From Escherichia albertii NBRC 107761 = DSM 17582 (lineage in GTDB: Bacteria; Pseudomonadota; Gammaproteobacteria; Enterobacterales; Enterobacteriaceae): a stretch of DNA of 49,686 nucleotides. Both the position numbers and the translations under genes were made by a program. The DNA lies in assembly GCF_000759775.1 (NCBI RefSeq), contig NZ_BBMY01000021.1, positions 1 through 49,686 of the forward strand. The letters are read 5' to 3'. Below the pieces are notes generated by a model, which saw only the letters and a list, made by a program, of their open reading frames with translations, searched no databases and was not told the DNA's origin. The number at the start of each line of letters is the position of its first letter. Position 1 is the first letter of the stretch. Below are positions 37,683 to 46,190 of the stretch, piece by piece.

Positions 37683-38642
37683 ATGAGTCTGAATTTCCTT
37701 GATTTTGAACAGCCGATTGCAGAGCTGGAAGCGAAAATCGATTCTCTGACTGCGGTTAGCCGCCAGGATGAGAAACTGGATATTAATATCGATGAAGAAG
37801 TGCATCGTCTGCGTGAAAAAAGCGTAGAACTGACGCGTAAAATCTTTGCCGATCTCGGTGCATGGCAGATTGCCCAACTGGCACGTCATCCGCAGCGCCC
37901 TTATACCCTGGATTATGTTCGCCTGGCATTTGATGAATTTGACGAACTGGCTGGCGACCGTGCGTATGCAGACGATAAAGCGATCGTCGGTGGTATCGCC
38001 CGTCTCGACGGTCGTCCGGTGATGATCATTGGTCATCAAAAAGGTCGTGAAACCAAAGAAAAAATTCGTCGTAACTTTGGTATGCCAGCGCCAGAAGGTT
38101 ACCGCAAAGCACTGCGTCTGATGCAAATGGCTGAACGTTTTAAGATGCCAATCATCACCTTTATCGACACTCCGGGCGCTTATCCTGGCGTGGGTGCAGA
38201 AGAGCGCGGTCAGTCTGAAGCTATTGCTCGCAACCTGCGCGAAATGTCTCGTCTGAACGTACCGGTGATCTGCACCGTGATCGGTGAAGGTGGCTCCGGC
38301 GGCGCGCTGGCGATTGGCGTGGGCGATAAAGTAAATATGCTGCAATACAGCACCTATTCCGTTATTTCGCCAGAAGGTTGTGCTTCTATCCTCTGGAAGA
38401 GCGCGGATAAAGCGCCTCTGGCGGCAGAAGCGATGGGGATCATCGCTCCGCGTCTGAAAGAACTGAAACTGATTGACTCCATCATCCCGGAACCGCTGGG
38501 CGGCGCTCACCGTAACCCGGAAGCGATGGCTGCATCTTTGAAAGCGCAACTGCTGGCGGATCTGGCCGATCTCGACGTGTTAAGCACTGAAGATTTAAAA
38601 AATCGTCGTTATCAGCGTCTGATGAGCTACGGCTACGCATAA
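37683..38642 (+). CDS. accA: Acetyl-CoA carboxylase carboxyltransferase subunit alpha
   Basis: AccA pairs with AccD (not in the window) to transfer the carboxyl group from biotin to acetyl-CoA, the committed step of fatty acid synthesis. The 319-residue protein has a helical N-terminus and the crotonase-like core with [20 protein letters not shown] and [14 protein letters not shown], which bind the biotin and CoA moieties. It ends the long envelope/lipid operon and is followed by a strong terminator. Confidence 0.99.
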   Translation: MSLNFLDFEQPIAELEAKIDSLTAVSRQDEKLDINIDEEVHRLREKSVELTRKIFADLGAWQIAQLARHPQRPYTLDYVRLAFDEFDELAGDRAYADDKAIVGGIARLDGRPVMIIGHQKGRETKEKIRRNFGMPAPEGYRKALRLMQMAERFKMPIITFIDTPGAYPGVGAEERGQSEAIARNLREMSRLNVPVICTVIGEGGSGGALAIGVGDKVNMLQYSTYSVISPEGCASILWKSADKAPLAAEAMGIIAPRLKELKLIDSIIPEPLGGAHRNPEAMAASLKAQLLADLADLDVLSTEDLKNRRYQRLMSYGYA

Positions 38643-38660
38643 TCAGTAAATGTTCTGAAA

Positions 38661-38685
38661 AGGGTCACTTCGGTGGCCTTTTTTT
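38661..38685 (+). terminator. accA transcription terminator
   Basis: AGGGTCAC and GTGGCCTT pair around a TTCG tetraloop, followed by a run of seven or more T. It lies 19 bases after accA. Confidence 0.95.
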
Positions 38686-38738
38686 ATCGCCGCAGTTTGA
38701 GCTGGCTATGATTAAGGAAAGATTTTCCTGGAGGAACA

Positions 38739-38939
38739 CCTGACGTCTTCTTACCCTCCGGGCGTGCCACTACTGATGCCGGGAGAAATACTGACCCAGA
38801 AGAGCTGTGCGGTGCCAGGTTTTCTGCTGCTACTTTGTTCGGTGGGTAAAGTTCCCCCGGTTTCGCAACGGATATTCACGGTGCGAAGCAGGATGACGAT
38901 GGTGTTTATCGCGTACGAGCGCTAAAAATAGCTGGATAA
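38739..38939 (+). pseudogene. ldcC: Remnant of constitutive lysine decarboxylase gene ldcC
   Basis: In E. coli, ldcC (about 2.1 kb) lies between accA and yaeR. Here the upstream sequence with the ribosome-binding site GGAGGAA (38730-38736) runs directly into a CTG at 38740, at the place of the start codon. About 65 C-terminal codons follow, beginning SYPPGVPLLMPGE, which is the conserved PLP-decarboxylase C-terminal motif. The frame is open for 61 codons to TAA at 38923-38925. The last part, DIHGAKQDDDGVYRVRALK then IAG and TAA at 38937-38939, matches the LdcC end in another frame, so one base has been lost near 38845-38870. The catalytic core is gone and the locus is non-functional. Confidence 0.9.
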
Positions 38940-38995
38940 CTTGCCAGACAAGCCAGGAGGCGAGTAACGTGCAGTTAACAAATAAAGGAGACGCT

Positions 38996-39385
38996 ATGCT
39001 GGGGTTAAAACAGGTTCACCATATTGCGATTATTGCGACGGATTATGCGCAGAGCAAAGCCTTCTACTGCGACATTCTCGGTTTCACGCTGCAAAGCGAA
39101 GTCTATCGCGAAGAACGAGATTCGTGGAAAGGGGATTTGGCGCTTAATGGGCAGTATGTGATTGAGCTTTTCTCATTCCCTTTTCCGCCAGAACGCCCCA
39201 GTCGCCCAGAAGCTTGCGGCCTGCGTCATCTGGCGTTTAGCGTTGATAATATTGATGACGCGGTGGCGCACCTGGAAAGTCATAATGTGAAATGTGAAGC
39301 GATACGTGTCGATCCATACACGCAAAAACGCTTCACGTTCTTTAACGATCCTGACGGATTACCATTGGAATTGTACGAACTGTAA
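38996..39385 (+). CDS. yaeR: VOC (glyoxalase/dioxygenase-like) family protein YaeR
   Basis: The 129-residue protein has the paired beta-alpha-beta-beta-beta modules of the vicinal oxygen chelate fold. Likely metal ligands are His in VHHIAI, Glu in YVIELFSFP, His in LRHLAFSV and Glu in PLELYE. No substrate is known for YaeR; a glyoxalase I-like or lyase role is inferred only from fold. I chose ATG at 38996, which follows AAAGGAG; a nine-codon in-frame GTG-started extension exists. A hairpin (TGCCCGG/CCGGGCA, 39405-39425) follows the gene. Confidence 0.93.
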   Translation: MLGLKQVHHIAIIATDYAQSKAFYCDILGFTLQSEVYREERDSWKGDLALNGQYVIELFSFPFPPERPSRPEACGLRHLAFSVDNIDDAVAHLESHNVKCEAIRVDPYTQKRFTFFNDPDGLPLELYEL

Positions 39386-39449
39386 GGCTTGTCATTACGG
39401 CATTTGCCCGGTAACGTGCCGGGCATCATCACGATAAAGCAGCACCATT

Positions 39450-40745
39450 ATGACACTCACGCTGAATACACATCTTCTTTCATCACGCCAGATTCTGGTG
39501 GCCTTTAGCGGCGGCCTTGATTCAACTGTTCTGCTGCATCAGCTGGTGCAGTGGCGGATGGAAAATCCGGGCGTCACTCTGCGCGCTATTCATGTGCATC
39601 ACGGTTTAAGTGCCAATGCCGATGCCTGGGTTATGCATTGCGAGAACATCTGCCAACAGTGGCAGGTGCCGCTGGTGGTTGAACGAGTACAACTTGCGGA
39701 GGAAGGATTGGGTATTGAGGCCCAGGCCCGGCAAGCGCGTTATCAGGCATTTGCCCACACCTTGTTGCCCGGTGAAGTGCTGGTTACAGCGCAACATCTT
39801 GACGATCAATGTGAAACCTTTCTGCTGGCGCTCAAACGCGGCAGCGGTCCTGCCGGGCTTTCTGCCATGGGGGAAGTCTCAGATTTTGCCGGAACTCAAC
39901 TCATCCGCCCATTACTTGCCCGCACGCGTGGAGAACTTGAGCTGTGGGCGCATGAACATGGCTTGCGCTGGATTGAAGACGAAAGTAATCAGGATGATAC
40001 CTACGATCGTAACTTTCTGCGCTTGCATGTGGTGCCGTTATTGCAGCAGCGTTGGCCGCATTTTACCGAAGCAACGGCTCGTAGCGCCGCACTTTGCGCT
40101 GAACAAGAACGTCTTCTGGATGAACTGCTGGCGGATGATTTAGCACACTGTCAAACGTCGCAGGGAACGTTGCTGATTACGCCAATGATGACGATGAGCG
40201 ATGCCCGTCGCGCGGCGATTATTCGTCGCTGGCTGGCGAAGTTGAATGCGCAGATGCCTTCCCGCGACGCTCTGGTGCGTATCTGGCAGGAAGTGGCGCT
40301 GGCGCGAGAAGATGCTTCTCCTTGCTTGCGCTTTGGCGCGTTTGAAATCCGTCGCTATCAGTCGCAATTGTGGTGGATTAAATCCTTTGTCGGGCAAAGC
40401 GAAACTATTGTGCCGTGGCAGATGTGGCAACAGTCGCTGGAATTACCGGCGGGGCTGGGAAGTGTACAGCTTACTGCGGGAGGCGATATTCGCTTTCCAC
40501 GTGCAGACGAAGCGGTCAGCGTGCGTTTTAAAGCGTCAGGATTACTGCATATTGTCGGGCGCAACGGTGGGCGCAAGTTAAAGAAAATCTGGCAGGAACT
40601 GGGCGTGCCGCCGTGGTTGCGCGACACCACGCCGTTACTGTTTTATGGCGAAACGTTGATTGCGGCGGCAGGGATTTTTGTGACGCAAGAAGGTGTGGCT
40701 GAAGATGAGAACGGCGTAAGTTTTGTCTGGCAGAGAAACGCTTAG
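39450..40745 (+). CDS. tilS: tRNA(Ile)-lysidine synthase
   Basis: TilS attaches lysine to C34 of the CAU tRNA(Ile) so that it decodes AUA; it is essential. The 431-residue enzyme has the N-type ATP pyrophosphatase P-loop SGGLDS at 20-25, the [11 protein letters not shown] segment, and two C-terminal tRNA-recognition domains ending with [10 protein letters not shown]. About a tenth of the residues differ from K-12 TilS as I recall it (432 aa), including the last few, making it one of the more diverged genes here. Confidence 0.97.
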   Translation: MTLTLNTHLLSSRQILVAFSGGLDSTVLLHQLVQWRMENPGVTLRAIHVHHGLSANADAWVMHCENICQQWQVPLVVERVQLAEEGLGIEAQARQARYQAFAHTLLPGEVLVTAQHLDDQCETFLLALKRGSGPAGLSAMGEVSDFAGTQLIRPLLARTRGELELWAHEHGLRWIEDESNQDDTYDRNFLRLHVVPLLQQRWPHFTEATARSAALCAEQERLLDELLADDLAHCQTSQGTLLITPMMTMSDARRAAIIRRWLAKLNAQMPSRDALVRIWQEVALAREDASPCLRFGAFEIRRYQSQLWWIKSFVGQSETIVPWQMWQQSLELPAGLGSVQLTAGGDIRFPRADEAVSVRFKASGLLHIVGRNGGRKLKKIWQELGVPPWLRDTTPLLFYGETLIAAAGIFVTQEGVAEDENGVSFVWQRNA

Positions 40746-40755
40746 TTAAGTGAAA

Positions 40756-40788
40756 GCCGGATAAGACGTATCAAACGTCGCATCCGGC
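40756..40788. repeat. REP element between tilS and rof
   Basis: GCCGGATAAGACG and CGTCGCATCCGGC form a near-perfect palindrome with the REP consensus. It is single and lies in the 52-base gap between the convergent tilS and rof genes, where it may protect both transcript ends. Confidence 0.87.
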
Positions 40789-40797
40789 AAAAGTGAA

Positions 40798-41058
40798 TCA
40801 GGACTCGCTCACCACCACTGTTCCGATTTCCGGGTGGCTAAAGCTGGTAATTTTATCCAGACGCAGCTCGCGGGGTTCGCCAGCGGCCTCGACAATCAGA
40901 TATTCCACATTTTTGCGGGAGACTAAATCGCTGGCCTTCGCCTGCAATTTTTCGCCATCTTTCAGCTCCAGCGTCAGCATTAAATGGTGCTGGCAGGCGA
41001 GCTCAAGATTATCGTGATCATCACAATTGATTGGTTGATACGTATCATTCATTGACAT
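40798..41058 (-). CDS. rof: Rho-binding antiterminator Rof
   Basis: Rof (YaeO) binds the transcription terminator Rho near its RNA site and inhibits termination. The small acidic protein has an Sm-like fold; the motif [12 protein letters not shown] near the C-terminus is conserved. There are two possible starts. ATG at 41058 (86 residues) lies five bases after GGTGAG, whereas ATG at 41052 (84 residues, the form I recall from K-12) lies eleven bases after it. Both overlap the end of yaeP, so the two are translationally coupled. Confidence 0.93.
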   Translation of the reverse strand: MSMNDTYQPINCDDHDNLELACQHHLMLTLELKDGEKLQAKASDLVSRKNVEYLIVEAAGEPRELRLDKITSFSHPEIGTVVVSES

Positions 41059-41245
41059 AATCGCTCACCAGTAAGTTTGCAGCAGCGTATGCCGCTTTTT
41101 CCCTGACAGCTTCTGAAAGGGCATCGTCGGCTGCCATTTCATTCAGCACTTTCAAAATGCAGCCCAGCGCGTCTGGAACGTATCCTAAGTCTCCGCTGGC
41201 AATTTCCGCGTACCGCTTGCGTATTAACTCACAATATTTTTCCAC
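41045..41245 (-). CDS. yaeP: UPF0253 family protein YaeP
   Basis: YaeP is a 66-residue, mostly helical cytosolic protein of unknown function, conserved among enterics next to rof. The start is ATG preceded by GGAGGGC on the minus strand. Its last codons overlap the rof start region, so it probably works with or regulates translation of Rof. It is divergent from yaeQ across 165 bases. Confidence 0.93.
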   Translation of the reverse strand: MEKYCELIRKRYAEIASGDLGYVPDALGCILKVLNEMAADDALSEAVREKAAYAAANLLVSDYVNE

Positions 41246-41410
41246 ATGCCCTCCTGTCAGTACTCTGACTTAACCGTGGATGCAAGTCTAAGCCTACGAA
41301 GATAAACTCTGTTTCGCAAGGTGACTATACCACACTCATTTCTGCAATATCAGCGTCGCAACTGCACGTATTCCGTTACAATGGTCTCCTGATTCGAAAG
41401 GAGTTTTCTT

Positions 41411-41956
41411 ATGGCGCTTAAAGCGACAATTTATAAAGCGACAGTTAATGTGGCCGATCTCGACCGCAACCAGTTTCTCGATGCCTCTCTGACGCTGGCG
41501 CGCCACCCTTCAGAAACCCAGGAACGTATGATGCTGCGTCTGCTGGCGTGGATGAAATATGCCGATGAACGTCTGCAATTTACCCGTGGTTTGTGTGCTG
41601 ATGATGAGCCGGAAGCATGGTTGCGTAATGATCATCTGGGGATTGATTTGTGGATTGAACTGGGATTGCCGGACGAACGACGGATTAAGAAAGCCTGCAC
41701 CCAGGCCGCAGAAGTGGCGTTGTTTGCCTATAATAGTCGGGCAGCGCAAATCTGGTGGCAGCAAAATCAAAACAAATGCGCGCAATTTGCCAACCTGTCA
41801 GTCTGGTATCTGGACGATGAGCAGCTGGCAAAAGTAAGCGCCTTCGCTGACCGGACTATGACGCTACAGGCGACGATTCAGGATGGCGTTATCTGGTTAT
41901 CGGATGACAGGAATAATCTGGAAGTGAACTTAACTGCCTGGCAACCACCATCATGA
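41411..41956 (+). CDS. yaeQ: YaeQ family protein
   Basis: The 181-residue protein belongs to the YaeQ family, which has a PD-(D/E)XK nuclease-like fold in solved structures. Possible active-site acids are the Asp in [10 protein letters not shown] with Glu following it and Lys in RIKKACTQA. It was isolated genetically in connection with RfaH-related haemolysin control, but a direct role is not established. The start is ATG after AAAGGAG. Its stop overlaps the arfB start (ATGA). Confidence 0.93.
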   Translation: MALKATIYKATVNVADLDRNQFLDASLTLARHPSETQERMMLRLLAWMKYADERLQFTRGLCADDEPEAWLRNDHLGIDLWIELGLPDERRIKKACTQAAEVALFAYNSRAAQIWWQQNQNKCAQFANLSVWYLDDEQLAKVSAFADRTMTLQATIQDGVIWLSDDRNNLEVNLTAWQPPS

Positions 41957-42375
41957 TTGTGATTTCCCGGCATGCAGTTATCCCCGATGGCGAGCTTGAG
42001 ATCACCGCCATTCGTTCGCAGGGCGCGGGCGGGCAGCATGTTAATAAGGGCTCAACGGCCATTCATTTACGTTTTGACATTCGGGCCTCCAGCCTGCCAG
42101 AGTATTACAAAGAACGCCTGCTTGCCGCCAGCCATCATCTGATCAGCAGCGATGGCGTGATTGTTATTAAGGCACAGGAATATCGTAGCCAGGAGCTTAA
42201 CCGCGAAGCGGCGTTGGCCCGACTGATGACGGTAATTAAAGAATTGACCACCGTACAAAAAGCCCGCCGACCAACACGGCCCACCCGCGCATCAAAAGAA
42301 CGCCGGCTGGCATCGAAGGCACAAAAATCAACCGTGAAGGCAATGCGCGGTAAAGTGCGCAGTGGTCGGGAATAA
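41953..42375 (+). CDS. arfB: Alternative ribosome-rescue factor ArfB
   Basis: ArfB (YaeJ) hydrolyses peptidyl-tRNA on ribosomes stalled without a stop codon. The 140-residue protein has a catalytic domain with GGQ at 26-28 in [12 protein letters not shown]. Its basic C-terminal tail (about 105-140, rich in Arg and Lys) enters the empty mRNA channel. It lacks the codon-recognition domain of normal release factors. It is coupled to yaeQ by a four-base overlap and lies 16 bases before nlpE. Confidence 0.97.
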   Translation: MIVISRHAVIPDGELEITAIRSQGAGGQHVNKGSTAIHLRFDIRASSLPEYYKERLLAASHHLISSDGVIVIKAQEYRSQELNREAALARLMTVIKELTTVQKARRPTRPTRASKERRLASKAQKSTVKAMRGKVRSGRE

Positions 42376-42391
42376 AAAGAAGGAATGAAGA

Positions 42392-43093
42392 GTGAGAAAA
42401 GCGATAGTGACAGCGATGGCTGTAATCAGCCTTTTTACACTTATGGGATGTAATAATCGTGCCGAAGTCGAGATGCTTTCTCCGGCGCAGGCTGCTGAAT
42501 TGAAACCGATGCCGCAAAACTGGCGCGGCGTGCTACCGTGTGCTGATTGCGAAGGTATCGAAACCTCTTTGTTCCTCGAAAAAGACGGAACCTGGGTAAT
42601 GAATGAGCGCTATCTTGGCGCACGAGAAGAGCCTTCGTCCTTTGCTTCTTACGGCACCTGGGCGCGAACCGCCGACAAGTTGGTACTTACCGATAGTAAA
42701 GGTGAGAAGTCATATTATCGGGTGAGAGGCGATGCGCTGGAGATGCTCGATCGTGAAGGTAATCCGATTGAATCCCAGTTCAACTATACGCTGGAACCGA
42801 CAAAATCCAGTCTGCCTGTGACGCCGATGACCATGCGCGGCATGTATTTTTATATGGCTGACGCGGCGACCTTTACCGATTGCGCAACGGGTAAACGGGT
42901 CATTGTCGCTAGCGATCCTCGCCTTGAGCGAGATTATCTGGCGATACGCGATACGGCAGAGAAACCCGTATTGTTGGCAATGGAAGGTCATTTTACTCTG
43001 GAAGAGAACCCGGACACGGGCGAATCGGTAAAAGTGCTGGTGGCGGATAAAGAGATTAAATTTATTCCAGGACAGGATTGCAGCAGCAAATAA
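42392..43093 (+). CDS. nlpE: Envelope stress lipoprotein NlpE, diverged C-terminus
   Basis: NlpE is an outer-membrane lipoprotein that activates the Cpx response to surface contact, lipoprotein mislocalisation and redox defects. The signal ends in the lipobox LMGC. The N-terminal domain contains PCADC, the CXXC pair that reports on DsbA, and is nearly the same as K-12 as recalled. From about residue 165 the second, OB-type domain differs at perhaps half the positions, although the disulfide cysteines in FTDCATGK and GQDCSSK remain. It has 233 residues, near the usual 236. The start is GTG in AAGAGTG. Sensing specificity may differ. Confidence 0.95.
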   Translation: MRKAIVTAMAVISLFTLMGCNNRAEVEMLSPAQAAELKPMPQNWRGVLPCADCEGIETSLFLEKDGTWVMNERYLGAREEPSSFASYGTWARTADKLVLTDSKGEKSYYRVRGDALEMLDREGNPIESQFNYTLEPTKSSLPVTPMTMRGMYFYMADAATFTDCATGKRVIVASDPRLERDYLAIRDTAEKPVLLAMEGHFTLEENPDTGESVKVLVADKEIKFIPGQDCSSK

Positions 43094-43098
43094 AGAGA

Positions 43099-43123
43099 AC
43101 CCCCACGACAGATCGCGGGGGGA
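43099..43123 (-). terminator. Terminator between convergent nlpE and proS
   Basis: CCCCC-CGA and TCG-GGGGG arms form a stem interrupted by one A-C mismatch with a CAGA loop. On the minus strand it is followed by TTCTCTTTATTT, so it most likely ends proS. It may also stop nlpE transcripts. Confidence 0.75.
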
Positions 43124-43135
43124 GCAACAGTGTTA

Positions 43136-44854
43136 TCAGCCTTTAATGGCTTTTAGCAGAAAATCGACGATATCACCGGTCTTGATTAACTGTTTCTCGC
43201 CATTACGACGATATTTGTATTCAATATCGTCATTGTCGAGGTTACGGTCGCCCAGCACGATGGTGTGTGGAATACCAATCAGTTCCATATCGGCAAACAT
43301 CACGCCTGGACGCTCTTTACGGTCATCCAGCAGTACTTCGATCCCCTGTGCACGCAGTTCGCTGTACAGTTTCTCAGCCAGCTCTTGTACGCGGAAAGAT
43401 TTGTGCATGTTCATCGGTAGAATTGCTACCTGGAACGGTGCGATAGCGTCAGGCCACACGATGCCGCGTTCGTCATAGTTCTGCTCAATTGCTGCAGCCA
43501 CTACGCGCGTTACCCCGATACCGTAGCAACCCATCGTCAGGATCTGGTTACGGCCATCTTCGCCCTGAACGGAGGCTTTCAGGGCTTCGGAGTACTTAGT
43601 ACCCAGTTGGAAGATGTGACCGACTTCGATACCACGTTTGATCAGCAGTGTACCCTGACCATCCGGGCTTGGATCGCCAGCCACCACGTTACGGATATCA
43701 GCAACTTCTGGAGTAGCGACATCGCGATCCCAGTTGATACCGAAGTAGTGTTTACCGTCGATGTTAGCACCAGCAGCAAAATCACTCATTGCCGCAACGG
43801 TACGGTCAATTACTACCGGAATCGGCATGTTTACCGGACCCAGCGAACCCGGACCCGCTTTAACCACGGCGCGAATTTCTTCTTCAGTTGCGAAAGTCAG
43901 CGGGCTTGCAACCTGCGGCAGTTTTTCCGCTTTAACTTCATTCAGCTCGTGGTCGCCGCGCACCAGCAGCGCAACCAGCGGGAAGCTACTGCCCTCAACT
44001 GCTTTAACCAGCAGAGTCTTAACCGTTTTCTCAATCGGCAGATTGAACTGTTCAACCAGTTCGGCGATGGTTTTCGCGTTCGGCGTATCAACCAACGTCA
44101 TTTCCTGAGTAGCCGCGCCGCGCGGTTCTTTCGGTGCGACAGCTTCTGCCAGCTCAATGTTTGCCGCGTAGTCAGAGGTGTCGGAGAAGACCACATCATC
44201 TTCACCACTCTGCGCCAGCACCTGGAATTCGTGAGAGGCGCTGCCGCCGATAGAGCCCGTGTCAGCCTGAACGGCGCGGAAATCCAGCCCCATACGGCTG
44301 AAGATTTTACTGTAGGCTGCATACATTGCATCATAGGTTTCCTGCAGGGATTCCTGAGAAGTATGGAAAGAGTAGGCATCTTTCATCAGGAATTCGCGGG
44401 AACGCATCACGCCAAAACGCGGGCGAACTTCGTCACGGAATTTCGTCTGGATTTGGTAGAAGTTCAGTGGCAACTGTTTGTAAGAGCTGAGCTCATTACG
44501 AATCAGGTCGGTGATGACTTCTTCGTGAGTTGGGCCGAGTACGAACGGACGATCGCCACGGTCAGCAATACGCAGCAATTCCGGGCCGTACTGTTCCCAA
44601 CGACCACTCTCTTGCCACAGTTCAGATGGCTGAACCACCGGCATTAACACCTCGATAGCACCGGCGTTGTTCATCTCTTCACGCACGATGTTTTCGACTT
44701 TTTTCAGGACGCGCACGCCGGTCGGCAGCCAGGTGTATAACCCGGAGGCCAGCTTGCGGATCATCCCGGCGCGCAGCATCAGCTGGTGGCTGATAACCTC
44801 GGCGTCGGCAGGTGTCTCCTTAAGAGTGGAGAGCAGGTATTGGCTAGTACGCAT
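43136..44854 (-). CDS. proS: Prolyl-tRNA synthetase
   Basis: ProS charges tRNA(Pro). The 572-residue bacterial-type class II synthetase has motif 1 near residue 60, motif 2 ([23 protein letters not shown] region, about 135-160) and motif 3 near the GCYGIGVTR segment at about 445. The editing (INS) domain that removes Ala-tRNA(Pro) lies between motifs 2 and 3 (about 225-405). An anticodon-binding domain ends the protein. I chose ATG at 44854, the family start; an 18-codon TTG-started extension runs through a leader hairpin and is unlikely to be translated. Confidence 0.98.
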   Translation of the reverse strand: MRTSQYLLSTLKETPADAEVISHQLMLRAGMIRKLASGLYTWLPTGVRVLKKVENIVREEMNNAGAIEVLMPVVQPSELWQESGRWEQYGPELLRIADRGDRPFVLGPTHEEVITDLIRNELSSYKQLPLNFYQIQTKFRDEVRPRFGVMRSREFLMKDAYSFHTSQESLQETYDAMYAAYSKIFSRMGLDFRAVQADTGSIGGSASHEFQVLAQSGEDDVVFSDTSDYAANIELAEAVAPKEPRGAATQEMTLVDTPNAKTIAELVEQFNLPIEKTVKTLLVKAVEGSSFPLVALLVRGDHELNEVKAEKLPQVASPLTFATEEEIRAVVKAGPGSLGPVNMPIPVVIDRTVAAMSDFAAGANIDGKHYFGINWDRDVATPEVADIRNVVAGDPSPDGQGTLLIKRGIEVGHIFQLGTKYSEALKASVQGEDGRNQILTMGCYGIGVTRVVAAAIEQNYDERGIVWPDAIAPFQVAILPMNMHKSFRVQELAEKLYSELRAQGIEVLLDDRKERPGVMFADMELIGIPHTIVLGDRNLDNDDIEYKYRRNGEKQLIKTGDIVDFLLKAIKG

Positions 44855-44883
44855 GTTGTTACGGTTCCAGTTGGAAGGTAGAA

Positions 44884-44902
44884 CAGGCTCAAAGTGAGCC
44901 TG
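44884..44902 (-). other. Hairpin in the proS leader
   Basis: CAGGCTCA and TGAGCCTG form a perfect eight-base-pair stem with a three-base loop, 30 to 48 bases upstream of the proS start. On the minus strand no U-tract follows, so it is not a plain terminator. It might also help end transcription from trmO. A role in proS expression is possible but not shown. Confidence 0.45.
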
Positions 44903-44964
44903 GGACAAAAAAAGTGATTTAGTTTACCAGTGCAAAAGAGATGTCAAAAGAGAAGGGCGTGAAT

Positions 44965-45672
44965 TTAACGTGGTTCCAGCGCAAAGACTTCAAAACCGGC
45001 ATCGGTGACGCGCCAGCGGACATTAAAATCATGCAGCCAGACGGCATAGGTTTTACCCGCTTCTTCACCTTTACGATAGGCCGGGCGCGGGTCCTGCGCC
45101 AGTACTTCACGAATAAACAGCGTTAACTGCGGATAACGTTTCTCCAGTGTCAAAAGTTGTTTTTTGACTTCTGCGGTAAAGCTCACCGCCATCTCTGCCG
45201 CTGGCGCACTTTGCGCATAGCTGGCGCTGGCATCGGGAAGCGATTCGGCAAAGGGGAGATACGGTTTTATATCTACCACCGGCGTACCATCGACCAGATC
45301 CAGACTGCCAAGCTTCAGAATCACGTTATCTTTATGGCAAACAACCTCTTGCAGCTCTACCAGCGACATACCAATCGGGTTAGGACGGAAAGTAGAGCGT
45401 GTGGCGAAAACGCCCATTCTGGCATTACCACCAAGACGAGGTGGGCGCACAGTTGGGCGCCAGCCGCCTTCCATTGTTTGATGAAAGACGAAAAGTATCC
45501 ATAAATGGCTGAATGCTTCCAGGCCGCGAACGGCGTCGGCCTGGTTGTATGGAGCAATGAGATGCAGTTCGCCGTTAGCACTTTTTACCAGACCTGGCTG
45601 GCGTGGAACGGCGAATTTTTCTTTATAGGGCGAGCGAATAACGCCTATTTGCTCGAACTGGAAACTGCTCAT
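44965..45672 (-). CDS. trmO: tRNA (t6A37) N6-methyltransferase TrmO
   Basis: TrmO (YaeB) methylates N6-threonylcarbamoyl-adenosine at position 37 of threonine tRNAs that read ACC/ACU. The 235-residue protein has an N-terminal beta-barrel SAM-binding domain of the UPF0066 type, with GVIRSPY near residue 10 and ARMGVFATRSTFRPNPIGMS near 85. A C-terminal alpha/beta domain completes it (DPRPAYRKGEEAGKTY). Its ATG overlaps the rcsF stop (ATGA), so it is translated from the rcsF mRNA. Confidence 0.97.
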   Translation of the reverse strand: MSSFQFEQIGVIRSPYKEKFAVPRQPGLVKSANGELHLIAPYNQADAVRGLEAFSHLWILFVFHQTMEGGWRPTVRPPRLGGNARMGVFATRSTFRPNPIGMSLVELQEVVCHKDNVILKLGSLDLVDGTPVVDIKPYLPFAESLPDASASYAQSAPAAEMAVSFTAEVKKQLLTLEKRYPQLTLFIREVLAQDPRPAYRKGEEAGKTYAVWLHDFNVRWRVTDAGFEVFALEPR

Positions 45673-46073
45673 TTTGCCGTAATGTTAAGCGCAGAACCGA
45701 TACATACAGCCTGACGATAGCAGCCTGGCGTGCCGCTGGTGACTTCACAGCTATGCAGCAATACTGCGTTGGCTTTCATTTTAGAGGCGTTGATTTGCAT
45801 CCGCTTACGTGCAGTTGGGATACTCGGCGGAGAGTCCTGATTAGAGGCCTGACAAGAGTCGCCGCTCACTTCACCGAGATCGCGAAACGGTTTGCCGACT
45901 AATTCTTCAGCATTGGTATAAATTCGGACCGGCGTAGCGCGCGGCGCTTTCGGTTTTGCTGGCTCCGCTTTCGGCTGGGGTGCGGTGCTTTGAACGGGTT
46001 CGACAGGGGATCTGCTTAACATGGAACAGCCGCTCAGCATGAGTGCTAATAAACAGATCGGTAAAGCACGCAT
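45669..46073 (-). CDS. rcsF: Rcs stress-response outer membrane lipoprotein RcsF
   Basis: RcsF detects outer-membrane and peptidoglycan damage and activates the Rcs phosphorelay through IgaA. The 134-residue lipoprotein has the lipobox LSGC at Cys16, a proline-rich linker (about 20-50) that threads through BamA-bound porins, and a globular domain. The four disulfide cysteines are conserved at 74, 109, 118 and 124. It is coupled to trmO. Two BAM/envelope-stress inputs of this window, RcsF and NlpE, are near each other. Confidence 0.97.
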   Translation of the reverse strand: MRALPICLLALMLSGCSMLSRSPVEPVQSTAPQPKAEPAKPKAPRATPVRIYTNAEELVGKPFRDLGEVSGDSCQASNQDSPPSIPTARKRMQINASKMKANAVLLHSCEVTSGTPGCYRQAVCIGSALNITAK

Positions 46074-46123
46074 AGTATTTCCTCAATGTATGATCAAAAC
46101 GTCAATATTGAATCAGGCGCTTA

Positions 46124-46153
46124 TAAAAATAACAAGACGGGCAAGCGCCCGTC
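46124..46153 (-). terminator. metQ transcription terminator
   Basis: On the minus strand GACGGGC pairs with GCCCGTC around GCTT, followed by TTGTTATTTTT. It is located 38 bases after the metQ stop and before rcsF. Confidence 0.9.
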
Positions 46154-46190
46154 CTGAATGATATTACAAATTGTGGAAACAGCCTAAAAA

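Noticed and set aside
37614-38549. Open frame of about 311 codons opposite accA
   Set aside because: It is antisense to a conserved gene with strong codon bias and lacks start signals.
38740-38925. CTG-started 61-codon frame as a new small protein
   Set aside because: Although a ribosome-binding site is correctly spaced, the content is the truncated and frameshifted C-terminus of LdcC, so decay explains it better than a new gene.
43607-44647. Open frame of about 346 codons on the plus strand inside proS
   Set aside because: It lies fully opposite proS; the translated product is rich in Arg, His, Cys and Phe and resembles no protein family.
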